This document shows, one piece after another, positions 33,563 to 40,908 of a stretch of 64,000 nt of DNA (its first letter is position 1; each line of letters starts with the position of its first letter). Under the pieces are notes generated by a model. It ran no database searches. It was not told the DNA's origin and was given only the letters and a program-made list of their open reading frames with translations. This DNA comes from Myxococcales bacterium (GTDB lineage Bacteria > Myxococcota_A > Polyangia > Polyangiales > Polyangiaceae), in assembly GCA_903642325.1 (NCBI GenBank), contig CAHJWM010000004.1, forward strand, positions 104,062 through 168,061. The letters are read 5' to 3'. The position numbers were made by a program, and so were the translations under genes.

Positions 33563-34549
33563 TTAAAACGTGAACCTGGATTCGAGGGCGCCGGGGGCGA
33601 TGACGATCGCCGCCGACGTTCCATGCGAGGGGGCAGTGAGAGTCAGGTAGAGGGCGATGCCGGCCGCTGCTGCGGTTGCGCCGAATAGAACATCGGTCGC
33701 CAGCGCGCGGCTTTTTACGCTGCTCCGAGCTTCGTCGAGATCGGAGGTGTGGATGCCTTTGGTGCCCTGCACGTCCCGTTGGTGCGCGGAGGCTTTCAGC
33801 GCGAAGATGCCGGTGATCGTGGTCGCGGCTCCAAGCCCGCCCGTGATTGCCCAGGGTACCCACAGCGAAGGTCGCTCACCGCCTACTGTCGGACCTGGCT
33901 CGACGATGGGCGGGGGTGCCACCGCGCGCGGAGTCGCCTCGAGCGGGCTTTCCAGCTCGATGCGCACCTGCTGCTGATTGCCAGGGGCAATTTCGACGGT
34001 GCGCGTCACGGACTCGAAGCCGGCAGCGGTCGCCGTGATCAGATGAGGGCCGGCATTGAGCCTCAGGGGAAGCACCAGGGGAGCGCGACCGACTTCGACT
34101 CGGTCTACGAGCACGTTGGCTCCGGCCGCGTCTACGATCACCGAAACGGTGCCGGTGCGCGGTTCGAGGCTGGCCAGCTGCTCGTTCACCTCCGCGACTC
34201 GGCTCGGCTCGATCTTGTCACCACCCTCTTCCAAGTAACGTCGAAATGCCGAACTGGCCGCGGCGGCGTCCGCGAGCGCCATGTCGACGACAGCGATGTT
34301 GTACAGAATGCGAAATGCCGGAGAGAGCCGGTAGGCGTGTTGAAACGCGTCCAAAGCCGGTTGATATTGCTGTTGATCGAACAAAGCCAAGCCTCGCCGA
34401 TAACTAGCTTGGGCTTCGCTCGAAGGTCCGTGGCTGCTTACCGGGGAGCTCGAGCTCTGCGCTCGAGCGGAGCCTTGCCCGATGCAACCGAGCCAGCAAG
34501 CAAGAGCCGCCGCCGCGTGGCGAGGACGAGTCATAATAGTGAGTGCCAT
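33563..34549 (-). CDS. TPR and PEGA-domain protein with signal peptide
   Basis: A 328-residue envelope protein of a layout common in myxobacteria. A signal peptide ends near GQGSARAQ. TPR-like helices cover about residues 45-120 (SYRRGLALFDQQQYQPALDAF). A PEGA beta-domain follows, VLVDRVEVGRAPLVLPLRL then GPHLITATAAGFES. Two hydrophobic segments near the C-terminus (WAITGGLGAATTITGIFAL and LFGATAAAAGIALYLTL) probably span the inner membrane. Function unknown; PEGA proteins are thought to act at the cell surface or in protein complexes. ATG 34549 is preceded by AAGG. Divergent from the thaumatin-like lipoprotein. Confidence 0.83.
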   Translation of the reverse strand: MALTIMTRPRHAAAALACWLGCIGQGSARAQSSSSPVSSHGPSSEAQASYRRGLALFDQQQYQPALDAFQHAYRLSPAFRILYNIAVVDMALADAAAASSAFRRYLEEGGDKIEPSRVAEVNEQLASLEPRTGTVSVIVDAAGANVLVDRVEVGRAPLVLPLRLNAGPHLITATAAGFESVTRTVEIAPGNQQQVRIELESPLEATPRAVAPPPIVEPGPTVGGERPSLWVPWAITGGLGAATTITGIFALKASAHQRDVQGTKGIHTSDLDEARSSVKSRALATDVLFGATAAAAGIALYLTLTAPSHGTSAAIVIAPGALESRFTF

Positions 34550-34649
34550 CGACCTTCAGCCAAGTACGCAGGACATAGGCCGGTTATAACACCGGTGTGC
34601 GTTGACCCGCGCGTTTGACAAAAGTCGTCGTCCGCAGAAGAGTTCGTTG

Positions 34650-35894
34650 ATGCGTGCCCAGCCAGCCGGAACGGGGGCCTTCTGCTTCCGGCTGGCGCGC
34701 GGCGGCGCGCTGCTGGTGGTTTTAGCTTCCGGCTGTTCTGCGCTACTGCACGACGACGCGTCCCAATGTCGGACGGACGGGGATTGTGAGAAGCTAGGTT
34801 TTGCACGTTGGACCTGCGACAGACCAAGCCGGGTGTGCGTCGCGGGGGCCGCGAGTGCCGGCGGCAGCAGCAGCAGCACCGCGGGCGGCGCGCGAAGCGC
34901 TTCCGGCCAGGGCGGAGGTATCGCTGGCGAAGCGGGGGCCGCGCCCGACGGGGAAGTGCAGGGCGGCGCATCAGCCATGGGGGGTACCCAGGCCGGCGGA
35001 GTCGGCACAGCGGGCAGTGCGGTCGCGAGCGGTGGCGGCGGCGCGAACGGTGGTGGCGGCGCGAACGGTGGTGGCGCAAGCGGTGGCGGTAGCGCTCCCG
35101 TCCCGGATTGGATGCCGCTCGCGCCAGCTCCCGGCAATGTTTGGATCCGTGTTCGCAGTTTCTGCGCGCAGCCGCTGTGGCTGCGTGCTGTAAGCCCACA
35201 GAGTGGCCCACTCTCGCCTGACAATGTGAAGCTCGAGACCAACGCCGCGCTCGATCTCGAGGCGCCGGGTGAATTTCTGAGCGGTCAGGTGCTCGCGTAC
35301 GGTTCGGGGCCCGGGCAAGTGTTACTGCACGCCATCAGTCTCAGCGTCAGCGCCGGCTTCAGCTACTTTAGTTTGCAATACGTCGATCAGTTTGCATTGC
35401 CCATCGAAATTTCGGGCTTCGGCGGGTCATGCACCGCCCTGGACCATACGCGCCGCTGCGGCGCTCGCGAAAGCGCACCGGGCACCTGCCCAGAAACGTT
35501 TTTGAAGGTCGGCGCTCTATGTTTATCCCCGCGCACCTACTGCATGGATCCGGCCAATCAAGGGTCCGCGTATTGCCATGCCTTGGATGCTGCCATTGCG
35601 AGCTGCAGCAGCTGCCCGGCTGGGTCCACGCTCGACGTGTATGCGGGCACTGGCGCTTACGCCTCCGAAGCGCGCCTAGCCGCCGCGTTGAATCGCGGCA
35701 TGAGCGCAGAACCCGACAGTCACGATGCGACGCTCTACTATCAGCAGCCGCCGTTCAACACCTACGCCAAATGGCTTCACGGTCTGTGTCCGACGGCGGT
35801 CGCCTTTTCGCACGACGACTTCGGCACCACCCAGCCGCTCTACCCTGCCTGCACGGCCAGCGAGATTCGCATCACATTTTGCCCGGCCCGCTGA
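34650..35894 (+). CDS. Thaumatin-like lipoprotein with Gly-rich linker
   Basis: A 414-residue predicted lipoprotein: the signal ends in the lipobox LASGC, then a Cys-containing segment and a long Gly/Ala/Ser linker (about residues 65-150). The C-terminal 260 residues look like a thaumatin fold: FSYFSLQYVDQFALPIEI resembles the conserved central block, paired cysteines follow (TYCMDPANQGSAYC), and the end reads CPTAVAFSHDDFGTTQP then IRITFCP, close to the CP-x-AY-x-YA-x-DD and ITFCP ends of plant and bacterial thaumatin-like proteins. At least ten Cys could form disulfides. Such proteins bind or cut beta-1,3-glucans or act as antifungals; for this one that is inference. ATG 34650 has AGAAGAG upstream. 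Confidence 0.78.
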   Translation: MRAQPAGTGAFCFRLARGGALLVVLASGCSALLHDDASQCRTDGDCEKLGFARWTCDRPSRVCVAGAASAGGSSSSTAGGARSASGQGGGIAGEAGAAPDGEVQGGASAMGGTQAGGVGTAGSAVASGGGGANGGGGANGGGASGGGSAPVPDWMPLAPAPGNVWIRVRSFCAQPLWLRAVSPQSGPLSPDNVKLETNAALDLEAPGEFLSGQVLAYGSGPGQVLLHAISLSVSAGFSYFSLQYVDQFALPIEISGFGGSCTALDHTRRCGARESAPGTCPETFLKVGALCLSPRTYCMDPANQGSAYCHALDAAIASCSSCPAGSTLDVYAGTGAYASEARLAAALNRGMSAEPDSHDATLYYQQPPFNTYAKWLHGLCPTAVAFSHDDFGTTQPLYPACTASEIRITFCPAR

Positions 35895-35933
35895 GCACTC
35901 GGGCCGCGTCGGCGCACGCCGCGGGCGGTCGGC

Positions 35934-37427
35934 TTAATTCGACCACGGGTCACCGCGATCCACCCGTAGGCTCGCGCTCGCGGCGGTGGGCAGCTGGGCG
36001 GCGCTAGCCGGGTTGCCCCCGCGCTCCGCTGGCCGGATCCGCTTGCTTGCATTCGCGCGCAGGGCCGCGCTTGGCACTAGCGGCGCGCTGCTCACTGGAG
36101 TGACCTCGGGTCCGGATTGCATCGCTCGCGGGGCCTCCTGGGTCGCGGGTCGCTTCACACTGGGCGCGATGGCAGGGGGGGGCGCTCGATGCAAAGTGTG
36201 GCTGAACAAGACGGCGAAATAGCCCGCGCCCGCGAGCGCGGTGCCCACGGCCAGCGCACGCCAGCCGAGCCCCGCGAACCCGCTCGGGGAGGTCCGAGCG
36301 GCCTTCACGCTGGCCGGTCGAAGAACGCTCTCCAGAGCCTGAGCTGCCGGCGGCGGCGCGGACGGGCCGCGCTTCAAAGCCACCTTTCTAGTACCGTCGG
36401 CGTTGGCAAGGTCCTGCCCCGAGCGCGGCGACTGAGCCCCCTCGAGCTGCGCGTCGAGCAAGCGCCGCTCCTCGGCGCGGTCGGCGGCGAACAATGGGAC
36501 CAGGGCGTCGCACAATGAGCCAGCGGTATAGCGAGGGCCCAGCTCGCCCTCCAGCGCTTCGAGCGCGCTTCGGAACTCGGCCGCATTTTGAAAACGCTGA
36601 TCTGGCTCGAATGCCAAAGCGCGTCCGCAAATCGAATCCGCGAGCGCCGGGTAGCCGCGCTCGATTCCGCCGGGCGCCGGCGCGTCCGTGCCTGCCGTGA
36701 GCTCACGCAAAATCGGTACGTCCTGGAGCTCACCCCAGCGGCGACGCGCGGCTACGGCCTCCCACAGCATCACCCCCAAGGCGTACAAATCCGCGCGTGC
36801 GTCGACTACGGCACCGGCCATGGCCTGCTCGGGCGCCATGTACGACACCTTGCCTTTCAGTACGCCGGTTTGCGTACGCACGGAAGATTCGTTCGCTTTT
36901 GCGATTCCGAAATCCAAGACTTTGACTTGACCCGAATAAGTAATGAAAATATTGGACGGGGACACGTCGCGATGCACGAGGCCCATCGGGCGACCGGCGA
37001 TATCGGCTAGCTGATGCACGTATTCCAGCCCGCTCAGAGCATTGATCAGCACCTGCAACGTGAAGCGCAGGTCGAGCGCCTCGTAGCCCGCCACTTCGAT
37101 GACTTGGGCCAACGTTTGCCCGCTCAGGTACTCCATCGCCAAAAACAGGCCGCTTTGATCCTGCCCCACCTCATAGGCATGGATCAGATTCGGATGGTTG
37201 AGCCGCGCGGCGATTCGCGACTCTTCCAAAAACATGGCCTCGAAGTCGCTATCGGACAACTCCGGCTTGACGCGCTTGAGAGCCACGAGCCGCTGGAATC
37301 CGCCAGGGCTTTCCTGCAGCGCGAGCTCGAGCTGAGCCATGCCTCCGGCGGCCAGCGGCCCGAGAACGCGGTAGCTGCTCGCGCCATTCGCCGCGCGCGT
37401 CGTGCTGTCACCGAACGATCTCGCCAT
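35934..37427 (-). CDS. Transmembrane Ser/Thr protein kinase (Hanks type)
   Basis: A 497-residue PknB-like kinase. The Gly-rich loop GPLAAGGMAQ starts near residue 23; Lys51 (VALK) and Glu69 form the ATP salt bridge. The catalytic loop VHRDVSPSN gives Asp154 and Asn159, and DFG has Asp172. The APE motif is MAPEQA. HRD is followed by VSPSN rather than the common LKPEN, as often seen in myxobacterial kinases. A single TM segment (WRALAVGTALAGAGYFAVLF) at about residue 395 leads to a Pro/Ala-rich extracytoplasmic tail without a recognised domain. It is alone between convergent and same-strand neighbours, with no phosphatase gene nearby. Confidence 0.92.
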   Translation of the reverse strand: MARSFGDSTTRAANGASSYRVLGPLAAGGMAQLELALQESPGGFQRLVALKRVKPELSDSDFEAMFLEESRIAARLNHPNLIHAYEVGQDQSGLFLAMEYLSGQTLAQVIEVAGYEALDLRFTLQVLINALSGLEYVHQLADIAGRPMGLVHRDVSPSNIFITYSGQVKVLDFGIAKANESSVRTQTGVLKGKVSYMAPEQAMAGAVVDARADLYALGVMLWEAVAARRRWGELQDVPILRELTAGTDAPAPGGIERGYPALADSICGRALAFEPDQRFQNAAEFRSALEALEGELGPRYTAGSLCDALVPLFAADRAEERRLLDAQLEGAQSPRSGQDLANADGTRKVALKRGPSAPPPAAQALESVLRPASVKAARTSPSGFAGLGWRALAVGTALAGAGYFAVLFSHTLHRAPPPAIAPSVKRPATQEAPRAMQSGPEVTPVSSAPLVPSAALRANASKRIRPAERGGNPASAAQLPTAASASLRVDRGDPWSN

Positions 37428-37578
37428 GAACGTCGCTGCCGCACGATAGCATCCCCGCGCCGAACGTCATCGCCCGTCTTCTTGCGTGGCCTCGATGGTC
37501 ACGCGCGCGGGCGCGCTGCGGCAAAGCCTTCGGCGTCACGCCCCGCCTCCGGTGAACGCGCGAGCTGCCGATCGCGCG

Positions 37579-39591
37579 CTAAAAGGCTAGCGCGGCGGAG
37601 CCCGGGACCTGGATCGCGGCCCAACCAGGCTTCGGTTCTGGCACCATGGCGACGGCACTGCCCGTATCGGACACTTCGGTGCGATACACTTCGATCTGAG
37701 TGAGCAGGTTCCCTTTAGCGTCCAAAATGCGCGCGCTGATCGGTTGCCCTTCGGCCAAGCTCGGGCGCGTGATGGGAGTGCCCCAACGTGGTCCGCCGCT
37801 GCCGAGCAATAAAATACGCCACGTTTGTAGCGCGGCCGGATTCACCACTTGGCTTTGGTTGCCGTTGACTGCGGCGACGCGGTCTGTAATGGCGCCGTAC
37901 GTGTAGGCACTGAGCCAGACATTGCTGCAATAGCCCATCATGTCAGTGCTCTTGTCGGCGGAAAGCAGGACCTTGGTGCGAGCGTCGTAACCCAGCACGC
38001 CCGTGCGCCCATCCGAGAATGGATACTTCGGGTCAACGCCGGAAATCGAACCGCCGCTCGGCACGCATGGCGCGTGATTCCGGCCGTGATTGTGTCCGAG
38101 CTCGTGCGCCATGGTTTGGGCCGACGCGCGGTCCGCGTAACCGATTCCCATGGCTGCGCGAAACGACGGCGCATTGACGTCCGCCACGTAGCCGATGCCG
38201 CTCGTGCAGCCATTGCCGCAGAACTGACTGAATGACGCCAGCGGCTTCAGTAGCCCAAAGTAATACACGTCGGCGGCGGGGTTGTCGGTCTTGCGCCTGC
38301 TGCGCATTTGATCGAGCGCCCCTTCCCAGTCGATCGGGAACTTGATGCTCATTTCCGGGCCCACCGTGAGCTCGACGCCATCGATGGGATACATGGCGAT
38401 GAGCTGCTGGCGATACACGGCTAGCGCGGTATCGGAAGTGTCGGGCAAATTGCCGTTCGCCAAAAGCGGGATGATTTCCACCTTCACCCCACCCGTATGG
38501 CGTGCGCCAAGCTCGATGTCGGCGGACGCCGGAAAGCGCGTAACACCCGCGGACCCCGCGCCCACGCTCGCGCCGCACTGCACGAGCTCGGCGGAGTACC
38601 GCGTGTCGGGCGTGACCTGTTCGGGCGGCACGTAAACCTGGAACGTGCTCGTCGCGTCGGTGTCGACGGAGCTCTTGCTGAGCGTTTGTTTGGCGAAAAA
38701 CTGAGTTGCGCTCGTACCGTTGTTGACGGTGATCCTCGCGGAGAGCTCACGCGGCGTAAAGCCACTGTCTACGGTGGCCGATAAACGAAACATCGTTTGT
38801 CGTCCACTCACCACGTCGGTGGGCCGCATGGTGACCGGGATCTCGCTGCCGGCATCCATCACGGCGACCTTCACGGTTTGATAGACGGCAATCTGGCTCA
38901 GCGTGACGCCCAGCGGTTTGCCGGAGCATCCGTCCGCACCAGCGCCGGTCACGCAGGCACCGGCCGTGCAGGTCTCGCCGGTAGCGCAGGCGTGCCCACA
39001 GCCACCACAATTTGCGGCGCTTTGTTGTAGGTCGGCACACACGCCACTGCAGATGGCTTGCCCTTGTGCGCAAGCGCACTGTCCCGCGCTGCACGCGGCA
39101 CCGGTGGCGCATGGCTGGCTGCAAGCGCCGCAATGGTCGTTGTTGCTCTGGGTGTCTACGCAGGCGCCGTTGCACGCAATTTGCGTGGCAGGACAGACGC
39201 AAGCCCCGGCGGTGCAGGTCTGCCCGGCGGCGCAGGCAGTCCCGCAAGCACCGCAGTGAGCCGGGCTCGCCAGATCGACGCACGTTCCGCTGCACAGCGT
39301 CTGTGGGGCCGCACAGGCGCTGATCGCCCCTTGGCACACGCCCTGCGCGCAGACCTGGCCCTGCCCACACACGTTGCTGCAACTCCCGCAATGTGCCGGA
39401 TCGCTCGTGGTGTCGTGGCAAGAGCCGTCGGCGATAGTCCCGTTCTGACCCCCGCCCGCTGCGGACGTGCTGCCGGCGATGACCGGCTTGTCTGCAGCGC
39501 CCGCCGGGACACTGCCATCGACACAGCCTACCGCACTGACCGCCACGCATAACGCTAGAAAGGTCCACAGCTTCGGCCGAGTCTGGGTCAT
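37579..39591 (-). CDS. Secreted metalloprotease lipoprotein with Cys-rich repeats
   Basis: A 670-residue predicted lipoprotein: the signal ends at VSAVGC. Residues about 55-215 contain five Cys-rich repeats of the type C-x-G-x-CVDL..HCG-x-CG..C-x-x-GQ-x-C-x-x-G-x-C, common in myxobacterial surface proteins. The rest holds a zinc-protease core, HELGHNHGRNH, with ligands His496, His500 and His506 and catalytic Glu497, and a Met-turn candidate DMMGYCSN downstream. It should be a metzincin-like enzyme at the cell surface. AGGAGG precedes the ATG at good spacing. Its substrate is unknown; predation or surface remodelling is a guess. Confidence 0.85.
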   Translation of the reverse strand: MTQTRPKLWTFLALCVAVSAVGCVDGSVPAGAADKPVIAGSTSAAGGGQNGTIADGSCHDTTSDPAHCGSCSNVCGQGQVCAQGVCQGAISACAAPQTLCSGTCVDLASPAHCGACGTACAAGQTCTAGACVCPATQIACNGACVDTQSNNDHCGACSQPCATGAACSAGQCACAQGQAICSGVCADLQQSAANCGGCGHACATGETCTAGACVTGAGADGCSGKPLGVTLSQIAVYQTVKVAVMDAGSEIPVTMRPTDVVSGRQTMFRLSATVDSGFTPRELSARITVNNGTSATQFFAKQTLSKSSVDTDATSTFQVYVPPEQVTPDTRYSAELVQCGASVGAGSAGVTRFPASADIELGARHTGGVKVEIIPLLANGNLPDTSDTALAVYRQQLIAMYPIDGVELTVGPEMSIKFPIDWEGALDQMRSRRKTDNPAADVYYFGLLKPLASFSQFCGNGCTSGIGYVADVNAPSFRAAMGIGYADRASAQTMAHELGHNHGRNHAPCVPSGGSISGVDPKYPFSDGRTGVLGYDARTKVLLSADKSTDMMGYCSNVWLSAYTYGAITDRVAAVNGNQSQVVNPAALQTWRILLLGSGGPRWGTPITRPSLAEGQPISARILDAKGNLLTQIEVYRTEVSDTGSAVAMVPEPKPGWAAIQVPGSAALAF

Positions 39592-39861
39592 CGCGTTCCT
39601 CCTGGTCCTCGTCGAAACGAACGAGCTGACCCACGTCTAAAGTACTGCGGCGGCCGCGTTCGGCTCGATTTTTTGTGTCATTTCGCCAGATCGACAGCGC
39701 TACCGTGTCAGCGTTCGAGTTTGCCATTCGAGTTCGACCGGTAGCGCAATTTTCCGACGTCAGCCGGCCGCTATTGCCTGGCGCCATCGGACCGCCACGG
39801 CGGTAGACGATGTCGCATGCGTGACACGACTTGCATCTAGTCCTCAAACTGGAGCGACCGC
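39592..39861. other. Intergenic stretch with no gene
   Basis: Upstream of the metalloprotease; no supported gene. It should hold the metalloprotease promoter, but no clear -35/-10 pair is visible. Confidence 0.5.
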
Positions 39862-40156
39862 ACGGTGACAATGCAGGCTCGCGACGCACGTTAGCCCCCG
39901 CTCGATTGTGAGGCTGGGGTCAGCTTGGAGCAGATCATGCGCACCGTCGCGGCGCGGGGGTGGTTCCCAATGATCACGCCGGGCACGAAGCTCGTGACGA
40001 TCGGTGGCTGCATCGCCAACGACGTCCACGGCAAAGCTCACCACGCTCGAAGCAGGTTCATCACGTGCCTCGATGCCGTCTCAGTACGTCTCGCTAATGA
40101 CGAAGTCGTCACGGCCAGCCGGGGCGACAATAGCGAGCTTTTTTTTGCGACCTCAC
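39862..40156 (+). pseudogene. Remnant of an FAD-linked oxidase (PCMH-type FAD-binding domain)
   Basis: The reading DCEAGVSLEQIMRTVAARGW, then FPMITPGTKLVTIGGCIAND, then VHGKAHH...ARSRFITCLD, and DEVVTASRGDNSELFFATS is the FAD-binding domain of GlcD/DprE1-type oxidases, where a Gly-rich TPGT-x-x-VT-x-GG-x-IA-x-D-x-HGK motif contacts the flavin. In the same frame a TAG at 39892-39894 precedes it, and similarity stops after base 40156 at a run of eight T residues (40139-40146). Intact proteins are 400 or more residues long. The rest is absent, so this is a decayed fragment, about 95 codons long. Confidence 0.75.
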
Positions 40157-40284
40157 CGCGCAAATTCGTTTGGCGCGACGGGCAGCAATTCCTTCGGTGG
40201 ACATCGGGTTGCTTTCTCGTGACGATCCGGAGGCGACACCTTTATTGATAGACAGGGCCGGCGACGCTCGAGATAGACAGCCGC

Positions 40285-40908
40285 ATGGACGAGGTCTTCG
40301 GCATCTTCCCTACGCCCTTCATGCGCGCCCCGGGCACGCTCGCCGAGCCGCTGCTCGCCGGGCTGATCCAGCACTTCACCGCCCGCACCAGCCGCGACAA
40401 CAATTCGTCGACCAATTTAGCGCACACCGAAATGCTAAGGCCGAGCGACAGCCCATTGCTCGTGGAGGCCGCAGCGCGCATCACTCCCAAGCTGACGGAG
40501 CTCGGCAGGCATCTGTTCGGCGAGCGCTTGGCTTGGTCGCTGAAAGAGATGTGGGTGAACGTGTTGGACCCCGGGGGCCGTCAGGCCATGCACAACCACG
40601 CAAACAGCTTCATCTCCGGGGTAGTGTATCTGACGCCCACGCATCCGAGCGCGCAGACCGTATTCATGAAGTCGCCGGGCGGCAGCGACTTCAGCTTCAA
40701 GAACGAACACGAGGGCGTCACGCCGAGCGCGTTTAGCGCCGATAAGTGGGTGAGCCCCGTGCCCGAGCCCGGGGACATGGTCTTATTCCCGAGCTACCTC
40801 ATGCACGCGGTGCCGCCGAACCAAGGCGAACGTCGCATCACGCTGTCGTTCAATGCCATCCCGACGCAGCTAGACTCGTGGGGCTACGTGGTCAGGTTCA
40901 GCGGTTGA
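40285..40908 (+). CDS. TIGR02466-type 2-oxoglutarate/Fe(II) oxygenase
   Basis: A 207-residue protein of the putative 2OG-Fe(II) oxygenase family TIGR02466. The jelly-roll core has MWVNVLDPGG followed by QAMHNHANSFISGVVYL, with His of HNH as the first iron ligand, then GDMVLFPSYLMHAVPPNQG with the distal His, and ERRITLSFN with the Arg that binds 2-oxoglutarate. The family has no firm substrate; protein or small-molecule hydroxylation is likely. Starts at ATG 40285. The stop overlaps the TTG start of the next gene as TTGA, implying coupling of the two. Confidence 0.85.
   Translation: MDEVFGIFPTPFMRAPGTLAEPLLAGLIQHFTARTSRDNNSSTNLAHTEMLRPSDSPLLVEAAARITPKLTELGRHLFGERLAWSLKEMWVNVLDPGGRQAMHNHANSFISGVVYLTPTHPSAQTVFMKSPGGSDFSFKNEHEGVTPSAFSADKWVSPVPEPGDMVLFPSYLMHAVPPNQGERRITLSFNAIPTQLDSWGYVVRFSG

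Noticed and set aside
38747..39889. 380-codon frame on the minus strand
   Set aside because: It overlaps the metalloprotease gene in another frame; the Cys-rich repeats and zinc motif are read in the 37579-39591 frame, and this one has only Arg/Cys-rich noise.
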